A stretch of DNA of 13,952 bases, from positions 1-13,952 of the forward strand of contig DATKMG010000348.1 of the NCBI GenBank assembly GCA_035541995.1, read 5' to 3'. The notes beneath the pieces are model-generated. The model was not told where the DNA came from. It saw only the letters and a program-made list of their open reading frames with translations, and did no database searches. Positions within the stretch are counted from its first letter, which is position 1. Each line of letters opens with the position of its first letter. Source of the DNA: DATKMG01 sp035541995. Its GTDB lineage: Bacteria; Acidobacteriota; Terriglobia; Versatilivoradales; Versatilivoraceae. Both the position numbers and the translations under genes were made by a program. This document shows positions 6,391 to 13,800 of this stretch, in pieces.

Positions 6391-7212
6391 TCAGTGGACA
6401 AACCGAATGGCTCGAACCAACCCATCTTCTCCAATCAACATGTCTGCCTGAATAGGATCTATTACCCTCTCCCGATTCACCGGAAGGCCAAACGCCTCCA
6501 ATGCAGAACGAGGAAGCTTGACGCGAACCAGTTGTTGTTGTTCCTCCGGGAATATCTCTCCCACTGCCATGAACGGGATGAACTCCGTTACCACTTCCGG
6601 TTCGAAATAGGCAGTCTCCGCCTGCAAATCCTTCAGAGTTGGCTGTTTCTCAATCGTTTTCCCAACCTTCCGTACCGGAGTAACCTGTCTTGGTGGTGAG
6701 CGTCTTAATTCCACTCCTACGCGAGAATTTGCCAGAAGAGTCTTTCGCGCGGGCTCTTTCATCTGACCCACTCCTCCAGCACCCTCTGGCCGGTCTGCGG
6801 GGACAACGGGAACTGCCTTCGCGTGTTGTGTCCCAGGGCTTGCTGGAACTAATCCCCATTTAGGCGAGCGATGCCAGGCCAGAGCCAGAGTCAGCAGGAC
6901 CAGGATTCCCCCCGCCAGGGCCCACCTCCATCCGAATAGTCTCCATCCGGAAAAACGAATGGCCTGCCGGAAATCTCTCTCCCGGCGGAAGGCGATTAAC
7001 AGCCTGGCCTCAAGCTCGACGGGAGCCCCGATGTCTCTCGCCTTCGAAGCCAGCTGCCGGAGCCCGCTCTCAAGGGCAGTTTCATCGGCCAATCGAGCTG
7101 AACATTGTGTACATCCTTCCAGGTGAATCCCGGCGGAGTCCCAGAGACCGGAACTCCTGTCTGAATCCCTGGCCAAGTCTCTAATAATCGATTCAAATTC
7201 CTGGCAGTTCAT
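6391..7212 (-). CDS. Membrane-anchored anti-sigma factor with zinc-type HxxxCxxC motif
   Basis: This 273-residue protein starts with a short cytoplasmic domain holding H30-x3-C34-x2-C37, with an extra C3. That is the ZAS-type zinc anti-sigma signature that clamps an ECF sigma factor. One transmembrane helix lies at about 96-113. A periplasmic Pro/Arg-rich linker follows, then a C-terminal domain ending LPRSALEAFGLPVN and ADMLIGEDGLVRAIRFVH, a tail I recall from other acidobacterial anti-sigma factors. The start is the ATG at 7212, whose ATGA overlaps the sigma stop codon (TGA, 7209-7211). A GTG at 7221 could add three residues, but GAGGTG at 7219-7224 is well spaced for the ATG. The pair is thus translationally coupled and expected in 1:1 ratio. 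The sensed signal is unknown. Confidence 0.88.
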   Translation of the reverse strand: MNCQEFESIIRDLARDSDRSSGLWDSAGIHLEGCTQCSARLADETALESGLRQLASKARDIGAPVELEARLLIAFRRERDFRQAIRFSGWRLFGWRWALAGGILVLLTLALAWHRSPKWGLVPASPGTQHAKAVPVVPADRPEGAGGVGQMKEPARKTLLANSRVGVELRRSPPRQVTPVRKVGKTIEKQPTLKDLQAETAYFEPEVVTEFIPFMAVGEIFPEEQQQLVRVKLPRSALEAFGLPVNRERVIDPIQADMLIGEDGLVRAIRFVH

Positions 7213-7829
7213 ACAAGGCACCTCGACGGTTTCAGTTTCGGGGACACGGCAGTTTCCTGCTCAGGGTAGCGCAATCGCTTGACCAGCATGGCATGCGCCC
7301 GGTGCAGACGCGAACGTATCGTGCCCACGGCACAGCCTAGGGCAGCTGCAGCTTCCGCGTAAGAAAGCTCTTCCAGATCACACAGAATCACTACCTCCCG
7401 ATAATGTTCCGGCAATCCGAGAATTCCCTTTTGCAGAAGTCCAATTGCCTGCGCGTTGGTTAAATCCGAAAGGGCGTCCTGGGAAGAAATCAAGGTGTCA
7501 TAGTAATTAGCCTGATCTTCCTCTTCATCGATAGAGACCCATTTGGCATTACGCTCTTTGCTGCGTAACAAGTGATTTCTTGCAATCCCCACCAGGTATC
7601 CGCCTAATGTCCCGACCCCTGGATCAAATCGAGTCTCCCCCTTGATTACGGCCATGAACACGTCTTGTGTCACTTCCTCTGCCAGTTCTGCGGAACCGCT
7701 CATCTGGAGCGCATAGCGATATATCGGCCCCTGAAAGCGGCGGTAAAGCAATGTGAAGGCTTCCTCGTCACCTTGGTTGGCCTTCTGGAGCAAATCGCTT
7801 TCGCTAATTCCTATTCTAAGGAGCTTCAT
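7209..7829 (-). CDS. ECF-family RNA polymerase sigma factor
   Basis: The 206-residue protein has the two-domain ECF layout. Sigma region 2 spans about 21-93, with the -10 recognition helix segment AEEVTQDVFMAV at 50-61 and GYLVGIARNHLLRSKER after it. Sigma region 4 spans about 137-187, with LPEHYREVVILCDLEELSY and the helix-turn-helix AAAALGCAVGTIRSRLHRA. It directs RNA polymerase to a small stress or envelope regulon. Its stop overlaps the start of the anti-sigma gene, the usual cotranscribed pair. The ATG at 7829 has only a weak AAGCGG in front, but the domain begins soon after it and no better start fits. A GGAAC-type promoter-like sequence about 85 bases upstream suggests it transcribes itself. 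Confidence 0.95.
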   Translation of the reverse strand: MKLLRIGISESDLLQKANQGDEEAFTLLYRRFQGPIYRYALQMSGSAELAEEVTQDVFMAVIKGETRFDPGVGTLGGYLVGIARNHLLRSKERNAKWVSIDEEEDQANYYDTLISSQDALSDLTNAQAIGLLQKGILGLPEHYREVVILCDLEELSYAEAAAALGCAVGTIRSRLHRAHAMLVKRLRYPEQETAVSPKLKPSRCLV

Positions 7830-7892
7830 CCGCTTATCGGCTTATCTGCAACCTGTGGCTTCTTTTCTTCTCAGCAACTGCCTACTCTTACT

Positions 7893-7920
7893 ATTTCATG
7901 AAAAACCTGGAAAAAGTTCC
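7893..7920 (-). promoter_or_regulatory. Putative ECF-type promoter of the sigma/anti-sigma operon
   Basis: On the minus strand GGAACTT (7920-7914) is followed after 15 bases by TGAAAT (7898-7893). GGAAC is the classic -35 element of many ECF promoters, and the position, about 60-90 bases before the sigma ATG, is right for autoregulation. The -10 element of ECF promoters varies, so only the -35 match and its location support this call. Confidence 0.45.
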
Positions 7921-7950
7921 AAAAAAGCAATTGGAGATAGGTGACTTCGT

Positions 7951-8334
7951 CTACTTTGTGGAGACTTCGAGGTTTTCGTCGATGGTGAGTGTCGGCCATC
8001 CGGATTTGGCCGGATCCGACGGTGTTGCAGTAATTGTGAAGTGCGCACCATCATCCACCTGGGTGCTGTAAGCGTAGCCTCGTCGACTGGATCCCGTAAA
8101 AGAGAGTTCCCCATCCTGTTGAAGTTGGTCCAGCGTTCCATAATTGGAATGAGTGGCGAGGTAACGGCGCTCAGCCTGACCGATGGTGAGAAGGTCGCTC
8201 TGAACCCCTGTAATATCGATTTGTCTCCGTGGCTGATCCGGAGAATTCTCATTAGTCGACCATTGTGCCGTGATTAAATAATACGTAATACCCAAGGCAA
8301 TCACGATTCCCAAAAGGGAAACTGCAGCTCTCAT
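7951..8334 (-). CDS. Short pilin-like protein with N-terminal membrane helix
   Basis: This 127-residue protein begins with a hydrophobic helix at about 4-23 (VSLLGIVIALGITYYLITAQ). A soluble domain follows, containing IGQAERRYLATHSNYGTLDQL and SRRGYAYSTQVDDGAHFTITATP. That pattern, a helix, then an alanine/tyrosine segment with YGTL, then a YxxxV-type beta sheet, resembles type IV pilin and pseudopilin C-terminal domains of Acidobacteriota. The prepilin peptidase motif (G followed by FTLxE) is absent, so it may be a membrane-anchored pilin-like protein rather than an assembled pilin. The gene ends about 120 bases before the sigma gene on the same strand. The ribosome binding site is weak (GGATAAACG before the ATG). 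It could belong to the same regulon, but this is unproven. Confidence 0.65.
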   Translation of the reverse strand: MRAAVSLLGIVIALGITYYLITAQWSTNENSPDQPRRQIDITGVQSDLLTIGQAERRYLATHSNYGTLDQLQQDGELSFTGSSRRGYAYSTQVDDGAHFTITATPSDPAKSGWPTLTIDENLEVSTK

Positions 8335-8531
8335 CGTTTATCCATTCCGCATAGTCGAGGCAGGAAGATCTCTATGCCTCAAACGCAATTCGACAATATC
8401 GGTTCTTATAACGATGGGTTTATGCAAATATACAACTACACTCAATTTTATCATGGGTTGAAGGATTGGAAGTATCCGAAAAAGGGTTTTCACTTCTAAT
8501 GGATTGGAGAGCCTAATCAAGGAGAAACTCA
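8335..8531. other. 197-base divergent intergenic region with alternative small hairpins
   Basis: This lies between the minus-strand pilin-like gene and the plus-strand dehydrogenase and must hold both promoters, though neither is clear. Near the pilin-like start, GCATAG (8349-8354) can pair with CTATGC (8372-8377), or GAGGCA (8357-8362) with TGCCTC (8375-8380). The two right arms share three bases and the stems are staggered, so they exclude each other. The central part is AT-rich. A 64-codon minus-strand frame here (8338-8532) has no supporting features. Confidence 0.5.
8519..8525 (+). promoter_or_regulatory. Ribosome binding site AAGGAGA of the dehydrogenase gene
   Basis: A strong AAGGAGA sits six bases before the ATG at 8532 and fixes that start. 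The twin-arginine motif follows within nine residues, so the leader is genuine and not a mis-annotated extension. Confidence 0.75.
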
Positions 8532-9635
8532 ATGTCCAAAAACTTAGTCTCGCGTCGGCAGTTCATTGCGGGAGCCTCTACAGGTGGGGCAATTGTCGGT
8601 GTTGGCAGGTCTGCCCGGGCCTTGTCGATGCGCGAACCAGTCGTTGCTGAGAATTACCCGCTCTACGAACCAAAACCAGCAGGTGGTCCCATCAAGGTGT
8701 TCTGTTTAGAGTCTTTGGGCCCGGCGGATGTGGAGAGAATTCACACCGCAAGCAGGAATATTGACCTGGTTTTGTGCAACCAAGCTGAATTAAAGGAACA
8801 AGCTCAAGAAGCAGAAGTGATTTTAGGGACTGTAGACGGGGAGACGGCGCAGAGAGCAAAGGGTCTCAAGTGGGTGCAACTCTGGTATGCGGGTGTCGAA
8901 GGCCTTCCGAAGGAATTGAGAGAGCACCCTTGTGTTCTCACAAACATGCAACGGATCTTTGCGCCGGTCATCGCGGAATCCGCAATTGCATTACTATTGA
9001 GCCTCACGCGAGGACTGGCTCAAAGCGCAATCCCGAATTTTAGGGAGCGGCGTTGGACTGAAGCAACTTGCCCCCTGGAGGACCTGTACCAGAAAACGAT
9101 GGGGATAGTCGGGCTGGGCGGAATTGGCAGCGAGGTCGCACGACGGGCACATTACGGTTTTAATATGAAAGTCCTGGCTCTGGACCCTAAACCGCTACCG
9201 AAACCGGAGTTTGTAGCTGAGCTCTCAGAACCGGCCAAGCTTCTCGAAATGGTTCCGCATGTGGATGTGCTGGTCAGCTGCGCCCCGCACACTCGCGAGA
9301 CGGTCAAGATGTTCAACGAAGTCGTCTTCCACGAAATGAAGAATAGTGCGTATTTTATTAATGTTTCCAGAGGAGCCTTGGTGGACCAGAAGGCGTTAGC
9401 TAAAGCCTTGAAGGAAGGCTGGATCCGTGGAGCGGGACTTGATGTCACGACCCCGGAGCCCCTTCCCCCCGAAGACCCGCTGTGGACTTGCCCCAACCTC
9501 GTCATCACCCCGCACAATTCGGGAGCCGCCCCGATCCGAGATATCCGCCGGGTAGCCCTTGTGGTTGAGAATCTGCGTCGCTATTCCTCGGGGCTTCCAT
9601 TACTCAATGTGGTTGACAAGGTGAAAGGGTATTAG
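8532..9635 (+). CDS. Tat-targeted D-isomer-specific 2-hydroxyacid dehydrogenase
   Basis: The 367-residue protein starts with a twin-arginine signal: SRRQFIAGA at 7-15, a glycine/alanine-rich core, and cleavage probably after ARA near 29. The rest is a full D-2-hydroxyacid dehydrogenase: an N-terminal substrate domain, the NAD(P)-binding GLGGIG at 194-199, then the catalytic set R280 (SRGALVD), E309 (TPEPLPPEDPLW) and H328 (ITPHNSG). Family enzymes interconvert 2-ketoacids and D-2-hydroxyacids with NAD(H) or NADP(H), normally in the cytoplasm. The Tat signal implies that a folded enzyme, perhaps with its nucleotide bound, is exported to the periplasm. A strong AAGGAGA supports this start, so the leader is translated. 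It converges on the U32-like gene. Substrate is not predictable. Confidence 0.92.
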   Translation: MSKNLVSRRQFIAGASTGGAIVGVGRSARALSMREPVVAENYPLYEPKPAGGPIKVFCLESLGPADVERIHTASRNIDLVLCNQAELKEQAQEAEVILGTVDGETAQRAKGLKWVQLWYAGVEGLPKELREHPCVLTNMQRIFAPVIAESAIALLLSLTRGLAQSAIPNFRERRWTEATCPLEDLYQKTMGIVGLGGIGSEVARRAHYGFNMKVLALDPKPLPKPEFVAELSEPAKLLEMVPHVDVLVSCAPHTRETVKMFNEVVFHEMKNSAYFINVSRGALVDQKALAKALKEGWIRGAGLDVTTPEPLPPEDPLWTCPNLVITPHNSGAAPIRDIRRVALVVENLRRYSSGLPLLNVVDKVKGY

Positions 9636-9686
9636 TACTGGGCCTCCTGACGTATTTGCAGCGGGGAAAAACCCAAAAACCGCGGG

Positions 9687-10616
9687 TCACAATTCAGGAA
9701 TAGCCAAGTCGTTGGCACCCGCCAAAGACATCACTGACTCCGGACTGTATCGTTGAATCATGTCGACGGCCAATTTGGCCCGCCGTACCCGTTCCCTGGT
9801 AAGAGCCACGGCCGTGGCTTCCAGGTGACTCCCGCTGGGGTAAACATCAGGTGCGTTTCTCAAGCCCAGCTTCACATAAATTGGGGAAAGTGCATGGATA
9901 AATTCCGGAATCTCATAATGGCGGATAAAGCCTCCGAATGGATCAGGAGCCTCCACGTAGAGGTCCAGAGGAATAGAAACTGCCTGGCGAATGGAGGCCA
10001 ACAACGGCAACGGCAGGTCGGAAGAGACATTGAATGTTCCCGCTCCAAAATCTTCCAAGATTTTTACGGCAACGGGATTGCTGGCACTCAGCTGTACAGA
10101 AATCTTGATGACCAAGTTTGCTGGCAGTTTTCCAGCTTTCTTCATTTCATTGACTACCCAAAGCAACCCAAGGTCGGCGACTAATACGCCGCGAATCCCC
10201 AGGTCACAGGCGCGGCGGATGTCCTCGAGAGCATAGACCAGCTGGTTGGCGCCACGCAGGCCCAGACCAATGTTCTTGCCTGCAGGGGTGAGGGGTTGGG
10301 CACCGATATCGAAGGTTGCTCGCGGACCTACGAATAGACTCACCTCCATTTGCTGGTCTCTGGCTATTCGTCCCATCTCCCGGATCTCATCGTCCGTCAG
10401 CAGCATAATCCCACTACCCTGGCTGATTCGATGGATAGTCAATTGGTACTTCCTTGCTTCCTCAATCACTGCTTTCAGACAATTCGGGCCTTCCACGCTG
10501 GGGATTTCAAAGCGGTATTGTGCGCCGTCGGGAAAGCGTTTTGGCGAGGCTTTAAGCTCCGAACAGTCCCGGAAAGGAAAGCCGAGTTGCTTAAGAAAAC
10601 TTTGTGTCTCTCTCAT
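9687..10616 (-). CDS. Stand-alone U32 peptidase-family-like TIM-barrel protein
   Basis: This 309-residue cytoplasmic protein resembles short members annotated as U32 family peptidases. Recognisable stretches are EVSLFVGPRATFDIGAQ, RGANQLVYALEDIRRACDLG, IRGVLVADLGLLWVVNEM, YVEAPDPFGGFIRHYEIPE and LGLRNAPDVYPSGSHLEATA. The alternation of helices with IRGVLVAD and YVKLGLRN-type strands fits a TIM barrel. U32-related proteins such as RlhA, UbiU and UbiV use four cysteines for an iron-sulphur cluster. Here only C18, C46 and C137 exist and they are scattered, so that cluster is not expected. Proteolytic activity is unproven for most of the family. The ATG at 10616 has a G-rich AAGGGGG 12 bases upstream. 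It lies 203 bases downstream of the large secreted protein on the same strand. Confidence 0.72.
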   Translation of the reverse strand: MRETQSFLKQLGFPFRDCSELKASPKRFPDGAQYRFEIPSVEGPNCLKAVIEEARKYQLTIHRISQGSGIMLLTDDEIREMGRIARDQQMEVSLFVGPRATFDIGAQPLTPAGKNIGLGLRGANQLVYALEDIRRACDLGIRGVLVADLGLLWVVNEMKKAGKLPANLVIKISVQLSASNPVAVKILEDFGAGTFNVSSDLPLPLLASIRQAVSIPLDLYVEAPDPFGGFIRHYEIPEFIHALSPIYVKLGLRNAPDVYPSGSHLEATAVALTRERVRRAKLAVDMIQRYSPESVMSLAGANDLAIPEL

Positions 10617-10819
10617 CGCTTTTAAGAACCCCCTTCGCCTTGTACTAATCTTCTATGATACTAAGAACAACAGTTGTCTGACTTCTTAGGACTTTGCAGG
10701 GAGATTCTAGCGTTCCTAGATGAGTTTGGGCAACACTTTGCGGGCATCGACTTCCCGACAGTGGGTCCGACGACGAAAACCATTGCCAGGACGGCGATGA
10801 GGTGGGGTTTATAGGTTTT
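10617..10819. other. Intergenic region with no recognised element
   Basis: These 203 bases separate two minus-strand genes and should hold the end of the long secreted-protein transcript and the promoter of the U32-like gene. I see no strong terminator hairpin with a T-run and no clear promoter. A 26-codon plus-strand frame (10720-10800, Arg-rich) and a minus-strand frame that overlaps the end of the large gene (10645-10830) are not convincing. Confidence 0.5.
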
Positions 10820-13800
10820 CTATTGCTCAAGGGTCATGGCCACATACGTGCCATCCCCGGTCCGGGCCCCGGGTTCACCCCCATCGTTAATGACCCCATA
10901 GGTGACAAAGGGGTTATTCCCCGAGACTTTTCGGACCCTCACATACCCCTGGGTTACACCAGGTGCGTAACGGTCGAGTATCATCGCAATTTGCAGAAAA
11001 TGTCGAGGCAAGACACTGATACCGGTCACGGTATGCACCAGTTCACCGGTCTCACCATTATATACCTCTGCATTGAACACGTCGGTACTGGAATCCAGCT
11101 CTCCTGTGTTGACAATGGCCAGATTGCTGCGATTCTCCATATCTTGCTGCAATCCATAAATCCATGCTGAGGACTTCGCCGACTTGCCAAAAGGGACACC
11201 GGTATAGAAAAGACCGTAACTGCCACCACCCCCGGGAGAGGCTGTTCGTGCTCCAACAAAGATGCCACTCACATCTCGTGAATCGTCGGTTACATAGAGG
11301 GCTCCCGCATAGCCCGGCCCGCGCGGAATTCCAGTGACCCCCAGGTCCCTGAGTTTCTGCAGGAGATTGGGGTAGAGTAGTTGTTGTCCGGGTCGCAACT
11401 CCACACTAAAACTGAGCGAGTTATTGGTCGCGCTGATGCTTTCTGCAACGTAAGTGCATCGAAGTTTCCGAGTCGTGCCAGAAGCATTGGTGAGCACGAG
11501 TTCGCTGTTGAATGTCGCGTTCTCCACAATGGCCGGCAGTGTCAACCCCAACGGTCCTGACAATTCTGATTCTGGAACCGGGGGCACAAAGGAGCCATCT
11601 GAAGTTGCCTGGTCGTTGATAACCCCATAAGCGTAGTACGGGGCTTCCCCACTAACCCGTTCAATTCGGATAAATCCATTGGAAAGTCCGACACCTTCCA
11701 TTCCCAAAATAGCGTTGAACTGCTTGAATCCACCGGGAGGGAGAACCTCATCTGGCAGGTTGATGGCCATGGTTTGACCGGGATCGCCAGGATAGATCGT
11801 AATACTCAGGTCCACGTCTCCATCCGCATCGGTGCCGGCGTTTTGAATGGCCAGGTTAGATCGATCCGTGGCATTCTGCCGGAGCCCAAATATATAGGCG
11901 GGCTTACTCAGTGCACCTGTCGGCGGAACACCCTGATACGATAACCCAGCTCGGCCATTGGTCACCTGTGTGGTTGTCCGCACGGTAGCCGCCACATCCA
12001 GAGCAGAATCGATTCCCCAGAAATGAATCTGAAGCGTACCTCCCCGGTTGCCGGAATCCGGTATCGGAATTCCCAACGTCTTTAGATAAGTAATCGCGTT
12101 GGATAAGACACGCTGTTCCCCAGGGAGCAGAAAATCGGAGGCGGTCCCGCTACCAGTGCTGATTGCCGCGGTGTAATTGAAGTCCATAATTGCAGGCTTG
12201 TCTCCGCAGTTCGTCAGTGTTAGGGCGGAAGTGTAGAACGAGTTGCTGGCCCCTGCAGTCCACAGCAAGATAGGAACAAACCGCGAGGTGTCTGAGTTCG
12301 CATCGCCGACCGTGGAATCGGCCACCACCAGCGTTGAGCGGCTGGAATTCCCTCCGTACGAGGCTGAAATAGAAACCGAATGAGTCTGAGACACACTACT
12401 GATTGTGACCGGGAAGGTCGCGCTAGACATACCGGAGGCGACAGAAACAACCGACGGGACCACTGCCGCCTTGGCGTCGTTGCTGGCCAGAGTGACAACA
12501 GCACCGCCGTTACGCGCAGGTCCATTCAACAAAACAGTTCCATTGACAGTCCATCCTGATTTTGCACTCGTCGGGTTGAGTGTCAATCCGCTGAGCGTTA
12601 GGGCATTAACCAGAAAGTTCACGGAATTGGAAGGTCCGTCAGTGGGTTGGTTCACTACCGTCACGCTATAGGTCCCGACTTTAGAGAGATCCGCGGCAGG
12701 AATCGTGGCTGTCAATTGCGTGCTGCTGATGAAACTGGTCGTCCTGTCCGCTCCATTCCATCGAACCTTTGTCGTGGAAAGGAAGTTTTGGCCAGTCACG
12801 GTAAGGGTCAAATCCGGGCCGCCGGCCACAACTGCGCTCGGGCTCAAGCTCGTGATCACAGGCAGGGGGTTGGATATCGTGAAGGTCTTTGCGCTTGAAC
12901 TCCCGCCTCCAGGCTCTGGGCTAAAGACCGTAACGTAGGCAGTCCCGGTTGTTACGATGTCCGATCCGAGAATTGTCGCTGTCAGGCGGGAACTGCTGAC
13001 ATAAGTGGTCGCCCGGTCTGTTTGGTTCCATTGGACTTTCGAGTTCTGAGCAAAATTCGTACCTGTGACGGTGATAATGAAGGAAGGGCCACCTGCATGG
13101 ACCGAAGTTGGGCTCACGCTGGAGAGAGTTGGCACTGGATTGCTGTAGGCCACTGTGAAAGTCTTGGGAGCGGATGTGCCACCGCCTGGGGAAGGATTGA
13201 ACACGGTCACGTCGGCCGTACCTTCCTGGGCCAGGTTAGCTGAAGGGACAGTGGCGCTCAGTTGCGTCCCACTTACGTATTTAGTCGCAAGATCGGCCCC
13301 CTTCCAGCGGACTTTGGAGACATTGATGAAGTTCTTTCCATCGACCGTCAAGCTTACGTTGGGACTTCCAATGGGAGCGGCGCTGGGAGTCAGTGCCGTG
13401 ATTTCCGGCACAGGATTGCCGATCGTGATCGATTTGGCAGCTGACACTCCTCCACCAGGTGTGGGATTAAAGACCGTCACGCTGGCGGTTCCCGTCTTGG
13501 CAATGTCACTGTCTTGAATTGAAGCCTTCAAAACAGAACTGCTTACGTATTCCGTATCGCGGTCCGAGCCGTTCCAGCGTACTTTGGATCCGCTCACGAA
13601 ATTACTCCCGTTCACCGTCAGAGTCTGGGACGTACCACCGGCTAGGAGGGAGGCCGGCTCCAAACTGGCTATTGTAGGAACTGGGTTAGTAGGTGTGATC
13701 GTAAAGGTCACTGCATTGGAAGTGCCACCTCCCGGCGCTGGAGTAAACACGGTTATGGTGGCCGTACCGGTTTGTGGTAGCTCCGTGGGAGTCAGGGTGG

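Noticed and set aside
8338..8532. A 64-codon minus-strand frame between the pilin-like gene and the dehydrogenase
   Set aside because: It starts at the reverse of the dehydrogenase start region, has no ribosome binding site or domain, and would occupy the shared promoter region.
9636..9686. Possible terminator between the convergent dehydrogenase and U32-like genes
   Set aside because: Only a four-base GCGG/CCGC stem with a long A-rich loop can be drawn. There is no convincing stem plus T-run.
10720..10800. A 26-codon Arg-rich plus-strand frame starting at an ATG
   Set aside because: Too short, with no ribosome binding site or homology I recognise.
10645..10830. A 61-codon minus-strand frame downstream of the large TIG gene
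   Set aside because: It overlaps the last codons of the TIG protein, has an unordered Ser/Pro-rich translation, and no ribosome binding site.
12405..13517. Several long plus-strand frames opposite the TIG-repeat region
   Set aside because: They are antisense shadows of the repeated coding sequence, and their recurrence reflects the repeat period.
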